From Betaproteobacteria bacterium (lineage in GTDB: Bacteria; Pseudomonadota; Gammaproteobacteria; Burkholderiales; CAIKXV01): a stretch of DNA of 64,000 nt. The stretch's first letter is position 1. Each line of letters begins with the position of its first letter. This document shows positions 30,335 through 40,259 of the stretch, in pieces. The stretch lies in the NCBI GenBank assembly GCA_947458265.1, contig CANGYF010000010.1, positions 1 to 64,000 of the forward strand, read 5' to 3'. A program made the translations under genes and the position numbers. The notes under the pieces are model-generated. The model did not search any database. It saw only the letters and a program-made list of their open reading frames with translations, and had not been told where the DNA came from.

Positions 30335-30348
30335 GGAGAAATCTTCAT

Positions 30349-30404
30349 TTCTCTTTAGCCGAATTTGTAGCGCGCCCGCAAGCTGAACTCAAATCGGCGC
30401 GTGA
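30349..30404 (-). ncRNA. SAM-II riboswitch upstream of metXW
   Basis: On the minus strand the region reads CGCGCCGATTTGAG, then GCTTGCGGGCGCGC, then ACAAATTCGGCTAAAGAG. These are the conserved blocks of the SAM-II (SAM-alpha) aptamer in the right order and spacing: the P1 strand with GATTT, the closing GC-rich P1 strand, and the 3' AAAT..GGCTAAA pseudoknot strand. It sits in front of metX, the typical target. A promoter with TTGACA lies just upstream and an intrinsic terminator just downstream. SAM binding would lower metXW expression. Confidence 0.9.
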
Positions 30405-30415
30405 TGACTGGATGC

Positions 30416-30445
30416 ACGGTAACCCCTGAGGCGGGCGGCTGTCAA
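30416..30445 (-). promoter_or_regulatory. Probable sigma-70 promoter of metXW
   Basis: On the minus strand a perfect TTGACA (complement of 30440-30445) is followed after 18 bp by TACCGT (30416-30421), a weak -10. Transcription would start near 30409, a few bases before the SAM-II aptamer. The promoter sits just after the EI stop codon (30472), giving metXW its own start. Confidence 0.6.
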
Positions 30446-30471
30446 ACACCCACGCCGGCCCACACCGTGCA

Positions 30472-32202
30472 TCAGGCGTTCAGCCGCTCGACCAGCCTGC
30501 GGATGCGGTCGGGGTCGCGGGTGCGTGCGATCCGGCGGGCCATCGACGAGATATCCGAGAGCTGGGTCTTCAGGATGCGCTGCTTCACCTCGAGCAGGAA
30601 TGCCGGGTGCATCGAGAGCTGGCGCAGGCCGAGGCCGATCAGCAGTCGGGTGAGATCGACATCGCCGGCCATCTCGCCGCAGACTGCGACCGGGATGTTG
30701 GCCCGGTTCGCTCGCTCGGCGACGCCGGCGATCAGCGAGATCACCGCCGGATGCAGCGGATCGTACAGGTGGGCGACGGCATCGTCGGTGCGGTCGATCG
30801 CGAGGGTGTACTGGATCAGGTCGTTGGTGCCGATCGACAGGAAGTCGAGGTGCTTGAGGAACACGTCGAGCGCGATCGCGGTAGCCGGTATCTCGACCAT
30901 GCCGCCGATGGCGACCTTCGGCGCGAACGCGATGCCATCGTCGACCAGGCTGGCGCGCGCGCGGTCTACCGCTGCCAGTGTCTGCGCGAGCTCGATCTTC
31001 GTCGACAGCATCGGCACCAGGATGTTCAGCGTGCCGAACGCCGAGGCGCGCAGCAGCGCCCGCAACTGCGTATGGAACAGCGGCGGGTCGGCCAGGCACA
31101 GGCGGATCGCGCGCAGCCCGAGCGCCGGGTTCGCCGAGGCGCGCTCCGAGCCGCGCAACGTCTTGTCGGCGCCGATGTCGAGCGTGCGGATGGTCACCGG
31201 CAGCCCGTCCATCGCCTGCGCGACGGCGCGGTAGGCCTCGAACTGCTCGTCCTCGTCCGGCAGCTCGTCGCGGTTCATGAACAGGAACTCGGTGCGGAAC
31301 AGCCCAACGCCCATGCCGCCGTTCAGCCGCACGTCGGCGACGTCGTCCGGCCCCTCGATGTTGCCCAGCAGTTCTATGGTGCTGCCGTCTATCGTCGAGG
31401 CCGGCTTGGTGGCGAGCCGCTGCAGCTTCGCGCGTTCGATGCCCAGCGCTTCCTGGCGCAGCCGGTATTCGGAGAGCACGGCCGGGTCCGGGTTGACGAT
31501 GACCACGCCCAGGGTGCCGTCGATGATCAGCTGGTCGTTCTCGCGGATCAGCGCGCGCGCCCGGTGCAGCGCGACGATGGCCGGGATGTTCAGGCTGCGC
31601 GCGACGATCGCGGTATGCGAGGTGGATCCGCCCAGGTCGGTCAGGAACCCGGCGAAAGGCAGCTGCTTGAACTGGATCATGTCCGCCGGCGACAGGTCGT
31701 GCGCGACCAGGATCGCGCGCGCGCTGCCGGGCAGCTCGCGCGGGATGTAGCCCGGCTTTCCTGCCAGCACCTTCATCACCCGTTCGACCACCTGCAGGAT
31801 GTCGCCCTTGCGCTCGCGCAGGTAGGGATCGTCGATGGTGTCGAACTGGTCGAGCAGCAGGTCGAGCTGCAGCTTCAGCGCCCACTCGGCATTGCACTGC
31901 TGGCTGTCGATCAGGTCGAGCGGTCCCTGGGACAGCGTCGAGTCGGCGAGGATCATCTGGTGCAGGTCGATGAAGGCAGCGAACTCCGCCGGTGCCGCCG
32001 CCGGGATGCTGTCGCGCAGCTGGGTCAGCTCATCGCGCACGCTTGCAAGCGCGGTGGCGAAGCGCTGGCGCTCGTTCGCGAGCTCGCCGGCCGGCACCAG
32101 GTAATGCGCGACCTCCAGGGTGGCGTAGGACACCAGGTGGGCGGGGCCGATCGCGATGCCGTCCGAGGCGCCGATGCCGTGCATGGTGAAGCTCATGCGC
32201 AT
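30472..32202 (-). CDS. ptsI: PTS phosphoenolpyruvate-protein phosphotransferase (enzyme I)
   Basis: A 576-residue EI that takes phosphate from PEP and passes it to HPr. It has the phospho-His segment GGSTSHTAIVARSLNIPAIV and the PEP-binding C-terminal motifs GVGLFRTEFLFM, FLSIGTNDLIQYTLAIDR and VCGEMAGD. I start at 32202 (MRMSFTMHGIGASDG), which matches the family N-terminus; an ATG at 32256 would add 18 residues. It follows ptsH by 62 nt. With no sugar-specific EIIBC genes near, the pathway is probably regulatory. Confidence 0.95.
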   Translation of the reverse strand: MRMSFTMHGIGASDGIAIGPAHLVSYATLEVAHYLVPAGELANERQRFATALASVRDELTQLRDSIPAAAPAEFAAFIDLHQMILADSTLSQGPLDLIDSQQCNAEWALKLQLDLLLDQFDTIDDPYLRERKGDILQVVERVMKVLAGKPGYIPRELPGSARAILVAHDLSPADMIQFKQLPFAGFLTDLGGSTSHTAIVARSLNIPAIVALHRARALIRENDQLIIDGTLGVVIVNPDPAVLSEYRLRQEALGIERAKLQRLATKPASTIDGSTIELLGNIEGPDDVADVRLNGGMGVGLFRTEFLFMNRDELPDEDEQFEAYRAVAQAMDGLPVTIRTLDIGADKTLRGSERASANPALGLRAIRLCLADPPLFHTQLRALLRASAFGTLNILVPMLSTKIELAQTLAAVDRARASLVDDGIAFAPKVAIGGMVEIPATAIALDVFLKHLDFLSIGTNDLIQYTLAIDRTDDAVAHLYDPLHPAVISLIAGVAERANRANIPVAVCGEMAGDVDLTRLLIGLGLRQLSMHPAFLLEVKQRILKTQLSDISSMARRIARTRDPDRIRRLVERLNA

Positions 32203-32264
32203 CGAGCGTGCGGCGGCCGCGTCGGCATCCACCGGCGGTTGCCCGGCAGGGCCCATCGCCGGCG

Positions 32265-32534
32265 TCACTCGCCTTCGCCGAAGCGGTCGGCGACCAGGGC
32301 GGCCAGCGCCGTGGCCGCTTCCGACTCGTCCGGGCCGTCGGTCTCGATGCCGATACGCACGCCGCGCGCAGCGGCGAGCATCATCACGCCCATGATGCTC
32401 TTGGCATTCACGCGGCGGGCGTCGCGGGTCAGCCAGACCTCGCACTTGAACTGCCCGGCCAGCTGGGTCAGCTTCGCCGAGGCGCGCGCGTGCAGCCCGA
32501 GCTTGTTGACGATTTCGACTTCAGTGCGCAGCAT
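32265..32534 (-). CDS. ptsH: Phosphocarrier protein HPr
   Basis: An 89-residue HPr, the phosphate shuttle between EI and EIIA. His15 is in NKLGLHARASAKL at the usual number, and Ser46 (VNAKSIMGVMML), the HPr-kinase site, is present. The ATG at 32534 overlaps the end of the EIIA gene by 14 bases; a longer frame upstream has no HPr-like sequence. Translation is probably coupled. Confidence 0.97.
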   Translation of the reverse strand: MLRTEVEIVNKLGLHARASAKLTQLAGQFKCEVWLTRDARRVNAKSIMGVMMLAAARGVRIGIETDGPDESEAATALAALVADRFGEGE

Positions 32535-32958
32535 CGGCCTGTCCTGTGTCGGTGCTCGATCCATGGTGCGGCTGGTGGGGCATGCGCACCACGCCGTCGC
32601 GGCCGCCGCTGATCGCCTTGGCAAGCATCTGTTCCAGGGGCTTGTCGCGGTAGGTGAGGGCGCGGATCAGCATCGGCAGGCTGACCCCGGCGATGCCTTC
32701 CACCCGTCCGGGGTGCAGCAGTTTCGAGGCGAGGTTGCACGGCGTCGCGCCGTAGATGTCGGTGAGGATCAGCACGCCGTTGCCGTCGTCGAGGTGCGCC
32801 ACCAGGTCCTGCGCCTGCGGCAGGATGGCGGCCGGATCGTCATGGATGGTCACGCCCAGTTGGCGAACGCGCATCGGACGTTTGCCCAGCACGTGGCTTG
32901 CGCAATGGATCAGGCTTTCGGCGAGCGTACCGTGCGCGATGATCAGGATGCCGATCAT
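32521..32958 (-). CDS. PTS EIIA component, mannose family
   Basis: A 145-residue EIIA(Man)-type protein. It has the phospho-acceptor His9 in [15 protein letters not shown] and the conserved [12 protein letters not shown] segment. No EIIB, EIIC or EIID genes lie in the window, so it is likely part of an incomplete, regulatory PTS as in other betaproteobacteria. It overlaps gshB by four bases (ATGA) and ptsH by 14 bases, so gshAB and the PTS genes form one operon. Confidence 0.93.
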   Translation of the reverse strand: MIGILIIAHGTLAESLIHCASHVLGKRPMRVRQLGVTIHDDPAAILPQAQDLVAHLDDGNGVLILTDIYGATPCNLASKLLHPGRVEGIAGVSLPMLIRALTYRDKPLEQMLAKAISGGRDGVVRMPHQPHHGSSTDTGQADAAH

Positions 32959-33947
32959 CGGCCGACTCCCGGCGAAGCTGTCTTACCCGTGGCCGGTCGA
33001 GCGGCCAGCCGCTCCAGTGCATCGATCATCAGCGCGGCCGGATCGCACGGGGTCTGCTGCGCGATCTCCTGCATGCCGGTCGGGCTGGTCACGTTGATCT
33101 CGGTCAGGTGGGTGCCGATCACGTCCAGGCCGACCAGTGTCAGCCCGAGGTCGCGCAGCACCGGCCCGACGGTCCCGGCGATCTCGCGGTCGCGCTCGGT
33201 CAGCGGCCGGGCGACGCCGGTGCCACCGGCCGCGAGGTTACCGCGGGTCTCGCCTGCCTTGGGTATGCGCGCCAGCGCATACGGCGCCGGCACGCCGTCG
33301 ATCAGCAGTACGCGCTTGTCGCCGTCGCGGATCTCGGGCAGGTAGCGCTGCGCCATGATCGTGCGGCTGCCGTGCTGGGTGATCGTCTCGATGATCACGC
33401 CGATGTTCGGGTCGTCGGTGCGTACCCGGAAGATGCCGCTGCCGCCCATGCCGTCCAGCGGCTTGAAGATCACGTCGCCATGCTCGGCGAGGAACTCGCG
33501 CAGCACCGGCTCGAGGCTGGTGACCAGCGTCGGCGGTGCGAACTGCGGGAAGCGGGCCACGGCCAGCTTCTCGTTGAAGTCGCGGATGGTGCGCGGGTCG
33601 TTGACCACCCGTGCGCCCTGGCGAGCGGCCAGTTCCAGCAGGTGGGTCGCGTACAGGTACTCGTTGTCGAACGGAGGATCCTTGCGCATCAGCACGATGT
33701 CGAAATCAGACAGCGGCATGAATGCCTGCGCCGAGACCTCGAACCAGTCGCATGGATCCGCGCCAGGCGCCTTCAGGGAGACGGCGGCGGCGTAGCCGGA
33801 TACCACGCCTCCGCGCACGATCATCTCGCGCGCTTCCATCGCGAACAGGGCGTGCCCGCGGCGCGATGCCTCGCGCATCATCGCGAAGGTCGAGTCCTTG
33901 TATGTCTTGAAGGTCGCCAGCGGGTCGGCGATCACCAGCAGTTTCAT
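32955..33947 (-). CDS. gshB: Glutathione synthetase
   Basis: A 330-residue ATP-grasp enzyme that adds glycine to gamma-glutamylcysteine. It shows the N-terminal [51 protein letters not shown] for ATP binding, and the C-terminal [20 protein letters not shown]. Full length. It is the second gene after gshA (31-bp gap). Confidence 0.97.
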   Translation of the reverse strand: MKLLVIADPLATFKTYKDSTFAMMREASRRGHALFAMEAREMIVRGGVVSGYAAAVSLKAPGADPCDWFEVSAQAFMPLSDFDIVLMRKDPPFDNEYLYATHLLELAARQGARVVNDPRTIRDFNEKLAVARFPQFAPPTLVTSLEPVLREFLAEHGDVIFKPLDGMGGSGIFRVRTDDPNIGVIIETITQHGSRTIMAQRYLPEIRDGDKRVLLIDGVPAPYALARIPKAGETRGNLAAGGTGVARPLTERDREIAGTVGPVLRDLGLTLVGLDVIGTHLTEINVTSPTGMQEIAQQTPCDPAALMIDALERLAARPATGKTASPGVGR

Positions 33948-33978
33948 GCCGACATGTTAATCGTGAACTCGCCTGCGG

Positions 33979-35301
33979 TCACATTCCGGCCTGATGCGGG
34001 GCGGAGGTAAGCGTCTCGATCTCGCGCGCAGCAGCCAGCAGCGCCAGTCGGGCGATCACCCCGTAGGCATAGAAGCGGTTCGGCGCGGCATCCGGCGCGG
34101 CGCCCGGGTCGGGCACCGAACAGGGGGTCTTGAATGCCAGCGGCACGAAGCTCATGCCGGGCGCGTTCAGGTTCTGGTCCTGCCCGCGGTCTGTGTGCAC
34201 CCGGTAGAAGCCGCCGACCACGAAGTGGTCCATCATGTAGACGACCGGCTCGGCGACTGCACCATCGACGTTCTCGAAGGTGTACACCCCTTCCTGCACC
34301 AGCACCTCGTGCACCTCCAGCCCCTCCTTCACCACCGCCATCTTCTTGCGCTGGTTGCGGTTGAGCTGCTGCACCTCGCTTGCGTCGCGCACCGTCATGA
34401 TGCCCATGCCGTAGGTCCCGGCATCGGCCTTGACGATCACGAAGGGTTCCTGGTCGATGCCGTACTCACGGTACTTGGCCTTGATGTCGGCAAGCATCTC
34501 GGACACGTACCCGGCCACGCATTCCTCGCCCTGCCGGTCCTTGAAGTTGATCTTGCCGCAGCGCTCGAACAGCGGGTTGATCAGCCAGGGATCGATCTCC
34601 AGCAGCGACGCGAACTCCTTGGCCACGGTGTCGTAGTGCGCGAAATGCTGCGACTTGCGGCGCGTGGTCCAACCCGCCTGCAGCGGCGGCAGCACCCACT
34701 GGTCGAGCCCCTTGAGTACCTCGGGCACGCCGGCCGACAGGTCGTTGTTGAGCAGCACGACGCACGGGTCGAAGCCGGCGACGGTCAGCCGCCTGCCGTT
34801 GCGCACCAGCGGTTCCAGCGTGATCGAGCGGCCGTCGTCCAGTGCAATGTCGGTGGGCTCGGTGATCTCGGGCAGCAGCGTGCCGATGTGCACGACCAGC
34901 CCTGCCGCGCGCAGGATGGTGGTCAGGGCTGCCACGTTCTTCAGGTAGAACTGGTTGCGCGTGTGGCTCTCCGGCACCAGCAGCACGCCGCGCGCGTCCG
35001 GGCAGATCTTTTCTATCGCGGACTGGGTGGCCTGCACGCACAGCGGCAGGAAGTCGGGATTGAGGTTGTTGAAGCCACCCGGGAACAGGTTGGTGTCCAC
35101 CGGTGCCAGCTTGAAGCCGCTGTTGCGCAGGTCGACCGAGCCGTAGAACGGGCTCTCGTGCTCCTGCCACTGGCTGCGGAACCAGTGCTCGATGGCCGGC
35201 TGCGATTCCAGGATGCGCTTTTCGAGGTCGGGCAGCGGGCCGGACAACGCGGTCTTCAGGTTCGGGACGGGCGTGGCGGGAATCGGCATGGGCATCGACA
35301 T
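33979..35301 (-). CDS. gshA: Glutamate-cysteine ligase
   Basis: A 440-residue enzyme of the betaproteobacterial/Acidithiobacillus GshA group, which differs in sequence from E. coli GshA. Segments such as FYGSVDLRNSGFKLAPVDTN, NPDFLPLCVQATQSAIEKICP and VKADAGTYGMGIMTVRDASE are characteristic of it. It makes gamma-glutamylcysteine, the first step to glutathione, and heads the gshA-gshB-EIIA-HPr-EI operon. It is divergent from a Bug gene across 251 bp. Confidence 0.92.
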   Translation of the reverse strand: MSMPMPIPATPVPNLKTALSGPLPDLEKRILESQPAIEHWFRSQWQEHESPFYGSVDLRNSGFKLAPVDTNLFPGGFNNLNPDFLPLCVQATQSAIEKICPDARGVLLVPESHTRNQFYLKNVAALTTILRAAGLVVHIGTLLPEITEPTDIALDDGRSITLEPLVRNGRRLTVAGFDPCVVLLNNDLSAGVPEVLKGLDQWVLPPLQAGWTTRRKSQHFAHYDTVAKEFASLLEIDPWLINPLFERCGKINFKDRQGEECVAGYVSEMLADIKAKYREYGIDQEPFVIVKADAGTYGMGIMTVRDASEVQQLNRNQRKKMAVVKEGLEVHEVLVQEGVYTFENVDGAVAEPVVYMMDHFVVGGFYRVHTDRGQDQNLNAPGMSFVPLAFKTPCSVPDPGAAPDAAPNRFYAYGVIARLALLAAAREIETLTSAPHQAGM

Positions 35302-35421
35302 CGGCTGGGCACAATCACTTCTGGCGGTCGGTCAGTGTAGCCGATCGCGTGGACGGCCCTCGTGACAGGACGGACAGGCGACACTCCCGTTTGATCCACG
35401 ACGGCGCTTTCGCGGTCATGA

Positions 35422-35439
35422 CGCAACACGGTTTCCCGT
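35422..35439. repeat. 18-bp exact repeat with ACGG-N4-CCGT dyad, copy 1
   Basis: CGCAACACGGTTTCCCGT in the gshA/Bug divergent region. The same 18 bases recur at 39740-39757 upstream of ubiK. It contains the dyad ACGG-TTTC-CCGT. This could be a shared operator or a small dispersed element; no other copy was noticed in the window. Confidence 0.7.
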
Positions 35440-35552
35440 AAGGAGAAGGGCAAGCTCCGCCCGTACGACGCAGGAGCGGCACTCGAGCGGGAGGTCGGTC
35501 CGCGGGCCGCGCGCGGTAGTAGACTCCCGCCCCATTACCCAAGGAGGATCCC

Positions 35553-36575
35553 GTGAGCCAGATCGTCGAAGGCCGGCACCCGACCGGCAACGCAGCTACC
35601 CGCGCGGCATGCCCGCACCCCCTTGCCCGGGTTCCAGCCCTGCTGCTGCTGGGAACGCTGGCCGGCGGCGCCGGTGCGACCGATTATCCGGTCAAGCCGA
35701 TCCGCCTGGTGATCCCGTTTGCGCCCGGTGGCAGCAACGACATCGTCGGCCGCATGGTCGGCCAGCAACTGCAGGAACGCGTCGGCCAGGCGGTGATCAT
35801 CGACAACCGCGGTGGTGCCGGTGGTGTGATCGGCACCGAGCTGGTGGCGCGTGCCGCCCCCGACGGCTACACGCTGCTGATCGTGTCGGTCGCCTTCGCC
35901 TTCAACCCCGCGCTCTACAAGCTGTCGTACGACTCGGTGAAGTCGTTCGCGCCGATCGCGATGGTGGGCAGCGGGCCGAACGTGCTGGTGGTCAATCCCC
36001 AGTTGCCGGTCAATTCGGTGAAGGAACTGATCGCCTATGCGCGTGCGAACCCGAACAAGTTGAATCTCGCGTCGGCCGGCATCGGTTCGTTCCAGCACCT
36101 GTCGGGTGAACTGTTCACCCGCATGGCCAAGGTGCAGATGACCCACGTGCCGTTCAAGGGCGGCGGCCCGGCGATGACTGACGTGATCGCCGGCCAGTCA
36201 CAGGTGACCATCGGTTCGCTCATCCAGATGCAGGGCCATATCCGCTCCGGCCGGCTGCGTCCGCTCGGCGTGGGCAGCCTGAAGCGCAATCCGACGCTGC
36301 CCGACGTGCCGTCGATCAACGAAGCCGGGTTGCCCGGCTACGAGGCCGCGAACTGGTGGGGCGTCGTCGGTCCGGCGGGACTGCCGGGTCCGATCATCAC
36401 CCGGCTGAACAAGGAGGTAAACGCGAGCCTGCTTTCGCCGGAGACGCAGAAGCGGCTCGAGGGCGAGGGGGCGGTCGGCACGCCGATGACGCCGGCCGAA
36501 TTCGGCAAGATCATCGTCAACGACATCGCGCGCTGGGGGCAGGTGGTGCGCGAGGCGGGCATCAAGGCCGAGTAG
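35553..36575 (+). CDS. Bug/TctC-family solute-binding protein
   Basis: A 340-residue protein starting at GTG (35553) with AAGGAGG 5 nt upstream. It has a signal peptide ending GGAGA, then TDYPVKPIRLVIPFAPGGSNDI, VIIDNRGGAGGVIGTELVA, the PDGYTLL turn and MTHVPFKGGGPAMTDVIAGQ. The Phe in VPFKG replaces the usual Tyr. It ends at a bidirectional terminator shared with amtB. Confidence 0.93.
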   Translation: MSQIVEGRHPTGNAATRAACPHPLARVPALLLLGTLAGGAGATDYPVKPIRLVIPFAPGGSNDIVGRMVGQQLQERVGQAVIIDNRGGAGGVIGTELVARAAPDGYTLLIVSVAFAFNPALYKLSYDSVKSFAPIAMVGSGPNVLVVNPQLPVNSVKELIAYARANPNKLNLASAGIGSFQHLSGELFTRMAKVQMTHVPFKGGGPAMTDVIAGQSQVTIGSLIQMQGHIRSGRLRPLGVGSLKRNPTLPDVPSINEAGLPGYEAANWWGVVGPAGLPGPIITRLNKEVNASLLSPETQKRLEGEGAVGTPMTPAEFGKIIVNDIARWGQVVREAGIKAE

Positions 36576-36590
36576 CGCGGCAGCGCGGAC

Positions 36591-36624
36591 GAAAAAAAAC
36601 GGGCACCCGAAGGTGCCCGTTTTT
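36591..36624. terminator. Bidirectional intrinsic terminator, Bug gene / amtB
   Basis: CGGGCACC (36600-36607), loop CGAA, GGTGCCCG (36612-36619): eight pairs closed by a stable tetraloop. Eight A precede it (36592-36599) and five T follow (36620-36624), so it should stop transcription from both sides. It lies between the convergent genes ending at 36575 and 36641. Confidence 0.92.
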
Positions 36625-36640
36625 CGTTGTGCTGCCGGGA

Positions 36641-38152
36641 TCAGTTGTACGCCTTCTCGCCGTGCGAGCTGACGTCCAGACCTTCCCGTTCCTCTTCTTC
36701 GGTCACGCGCAGGCCGACGATCAGGTCGACGATCTTCAGCGCGATGAAGGTAACCACCGCGGACAGTACGACGGCCACCAGCACCGCCTGGATCTGCACC
36801 ATCACCTGCCCGCCGATCCCGTTGGCCAGGGGCTGGCCGCAGACGTTCTTGACGTAGTCGCAGATCCCTGCGCCGCCGAGCGACGGCGAGGCGAACACGC
36901 CGGTCAGGATGGCACCGACGATGCCGCCCACACCGTGCACGCCGAACACGTCGAGTGCGTCGTCCGCACCGAGCATCCGCTTCAGGCCGGTGACGCCCCA
37001 CAGGCACAGGAAGCCGGACACGAGGCCGATCACGATCGCACCCATCGGGCCGACGAAGCCGCAGGCCGGAGTGATCGCGACCAGGCCGGCGACCGCACCG
37101 GAGGCTGCACCCAGCATGCTCGGCTTGCCCTTGCCCATCCACTCGGCGAACGTCCAGGCCAGCACGGCGGCCGCAGTGGCGATCAGCGTGTTCAGGAAGG
37201 CGAGACCGGCGACACCGTTGGCTTCCAGGTTCGAGCCAACGTTGAATCCGAACCAGCCCACCCACAGCATCGATGCACCGATCATGGTGAACACCAGGCT
37301 GTGTGGCGGCATCGGTTCGCGGCCGAGACCGACCCGCTTGCCCAGCATGTAGGCACCCACCAGACCAGCGATCCCGGCGTTGATGTGCACGACCGTGCCG
37401 CCGGCGAAGTCGAGTGCGCCCCAGCCCCAGAGCAGACCGGCCGATGCGGTGACCGCCTCGAGCGTCTTCTCGTCGGTGATCGCATCCGGACCGTCCCAGT
37501 ACCAGACCATGTGCGCCATCGGCAGGTAGGCGAACGTGAACCAGATCACCAGGAACAGCAGCACCGCGGAGAACTTCATCCGCTCGGCGAAGGCGCCGAC
37601 GATCAGGGCCGGGGTGATGGCTGCGAAGGTCAGCTGGAACACGATGAACAGGTACTCGGGGATGTACGTGTCCTTGCTGAACGTCGCGGCGCCGGACGCA
37701 TCGGTGACGCCGGACAGGAACAGCTTGTCGAGTCCTCCGATGTACGGGCTGCCGCTGGTGAAGGCGATCGAGTAGCCGTAGACGACCCAGAGGATCGCGA
37801 TCAGCGAGAACGTGACGAACACCTGCATCAGCACTGACAGCATGTTCTTCTGGCGCACGAGCCCACCGTAGAACAGCGCGAGGCCGGGGATGATCATGAA
37901 GATCACCAGCACCGTGGCGATGTACATGAACGTGGTGTCGGCCTTGTTGATGTTCGGCGGCTTCGGCGCGTCGGCGGCGGGTTCCTCCGCCTTCTTTGCT
38001 TCGGCGGCCGGCGCAGCCGCAGGAGCGGGTGCTGCCTTCGCCTCTTCGGCTTTCGCTTCCATCTTGGCTGGTTCAGGCGCGGGCTGCGCGATCGCGCCCG
38101 CGCTGAACGCGAGCGAGACGGCAGTGAGCAGGGTCACGAGCAGCTTCTTCAT
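36641..38152 (-). CDS. amtB: Ammonium transporter
   Basis: A 503-residue ammonium channel with about 11 membrane helices. Family motifs include IPGLALFYGGLVRQKNML, WALSP-like LWGWGALDFAGGTVVHINAG (twin His region), and the C-terminal DALDVFGVHGVGG. Before the first helix there is a signal peptide (VTLLTAVSLAFSAGAIAQ) and a stretch of about 45 residues rich in Ala, Pro, Lys and Glu, seen in some betaproteobacterial Amt proteins. GlnK, which blocks Amt proteins when nitrogen is plentiful, is encoded 38 nt upstream. Confidence 0.96.
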   Translation of the reverse strand: MKKLLVTLLTAVSLAFSAGAIAQPAPEPAKMEAKAEEAKAAPAPAAAPAAEAKKAEEPAADAPKPPNINKADTTFMYIATVLVIFMIIPGLALFYGGLVRQKNMLSVLMQVFVTFSLIAILWVVYGYSIAFTSGSPYIGGLDKLFLSGVTDASGAATFSKDTYIPEYLFIVFQLTFAAITPALIVGAFAERMKFSAVLLFLVIWFTFAYLPMAHMVWYWDGPDAITDEKTLEAVTASAGLLWGWGALDFAGGTVVHINAGIAGLVGAYMLGKRVGLGREPMPPHSLVFTMIGASMLWVGWFGFNVGSNLEANGVAGLAFLNTLIATAAAVLAWTFAEWMGKGKPSMLGAASGAVAGLVAITPACGFVGPMGAIVIGLVSGFLCLWGVTGLKRMLGADDALDVFGVHGVGGIVGAILTGVFASPSLGGAGICDYVKNVCGQPLANGIGGQVMVQIQAVLVAVVLSAVVTFIALKIVDLIVGLRVTEEEEREGLDVSSHGEKAYN

Positions 38153-38190
38153 GCGATCTCCCGATCTTGTTCTTCAGTGACAGGACGTGG

Positions 38191-39380
<1,190 letters not shown>

Positions 39381-39438
39381 CGGTTTGGTCTCCAGGGGGT
39401 GTGTCGAAGTCACAACAAAAACAGCATGGCCCCATAGA

Positions 39439-39454
39439 AGCATTCTCCATGCCA
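39439..39454 (-). promoter_or_regulatory. Sigma-54 promoter of porin-glnK-amtB
   Basis: On the minus strand TGGCATGGAGAATGCT fits the -24/-12 pattern TGGCAC-N5-TTGCW in spacing, with GG and GC exactly placed and two mismatches. It is 58 bp from the porin ATG. With an NtrC site 64 bp further upstream, this is a standard NtrC-activated arrangement. Confidence 0.8.
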
Positions 39455-39517
39455 GCCTGAAAACCGCACTGGATACAATCGCCTGATGCTGCAGACGTGC
39501 GATGGCGGCAATCTGCC

Positions 39518-39532
39518 GCACCAAGGCGGTGC
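39518..39532. promoter_or_regulatory. NtrC binding site
   Basis: GCACC-AAGGC-GGTGC is a perfect match to the NtrC dyad GCACC-N5-GGTGC, flanked by one more C/G pair. It lies about 100 bp upstream of the predicted start of the sigma-54 promoter, the usual distance for an enhancer site. Only one perfect site is visible; NtrC commonly uses two. Confidence 0.8.
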
Positions 39533-39739
39533 GCCGTAGTGATGCCGCGCACCGTCGAAGTGCGAAAGGCCTGCAACAACAACGAAAAGCCGGATTGCTC
39601 CCGATCGTCTGGTGGCAGCTCCATCATTCGAGAGGATGGAAACGCAGCTTGCCTGTTGCGTTGGCGCAACATGACGCGGGCGACGCGGCGCGCTGTCTGT
39701 TGCGGCCTGCTGGCCAGCCGGGTCGCCGGGATTCGCTCC

Positions 39740-39757
39740 CGCAACACGGTTTCCCGT
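39740..39757. repeat. 18-bp exact repeat with ACGG-N4-CCGT dyad, copy 2
   Basis: The same 18 bases as at 35422-35439, here about 90 bp upstream of the ubiK start. Flanking bases differ, so the match is limited to the element. Confidence 0.7.
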
Positions 39758-39843
39758 CGCCATCCGAGTGCAGTGGTGTGCATATACTTCGCTGCGTTTC
39801 CCGAAATGCCCTTTCCCGATCCCGTCCCTGCCGGAGTGCGCCG

Positions 39844-40113
39844 ATGATCAACCAGAGCACCCTCGATGACCTGTCCCGCCGCCTGCGTGAGCTCGTCGCC
39901 AGCAGTCCCGCGCAGGATGTCCAGCGCAACGTGCGTGCCGTCGTCGGCTCCGCGCTGCAGCGGATGGACCTGGTGACCCGGGAGGAGTTCGACGTGCAGG
40001 CGGCGGTGCTGGCCCGTACCCGGGAGAAACTCGAGGCGCTGGAGGCCCGGGTGGCCGGGCTCGAAGGCGGCGCCGGGCCGGCCGCGGGGCGGCCAGCCGA
40101 TCCGGCCGGCTGA
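39844..40113 (+). CDS. ubiK: Ubiquinone biosynthesis accessory factor UbiK
   Basis: An 89-residue protein of the BMFP/YqiC family. It opens MINQSTLDDLSRRLRELVAS and has the conserved helix NVRAVVGSALQRMDLVTREEFDVQAAVLARTR (residues about 30-60), then a coiled-coil and a low-complexity Gly/Ala/Pro tail. UbiK helps assemble the aerobic ubiquinone-synthesis complex with UbiJ. The following gene is comM, 146 bp away. Confidence 0.9.
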   Translation: MINQSTLDDLSRRLRELVASSPAQDVQRNVRAVVGSALQRMDLVTREEFDVQAAVLARTREKLEALEARVAGLEGGAGPAAGRPADPAG

Positions 40114-40259
40114 CGCGCCGGCAGACGCGCTGGCCGATCCCCCGACTCGACCGCCAGGTCAAGTCCCGCAGCATTCCCTGGGCCTGCAGCGCAGCGCCCG
40201 GGTCCCGTATCGCCCGTCGCTGGCCGCTGGCCGGACGGCATCGATCCACGCAGGCCACG

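Larger units (their letters stand above)
39381..39843. other. Nitrogen-control region and ubiK upstream region
   Basis: The 463-bp gap between the porin and ubiK holds no supported gene. On the porin side it has a sigma-54 promoter (39439-39454) and an NtrC site (39518-39532). On the ubiK side it has a GTTGCG-TTGG-CGCAAC dyad at 39655-39670, copy 2 of an 18-bp repeat at 39740, and a TATACT hexamer at 39783-39788 that could be the -10 of ubiK. Confidence 0.55.
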
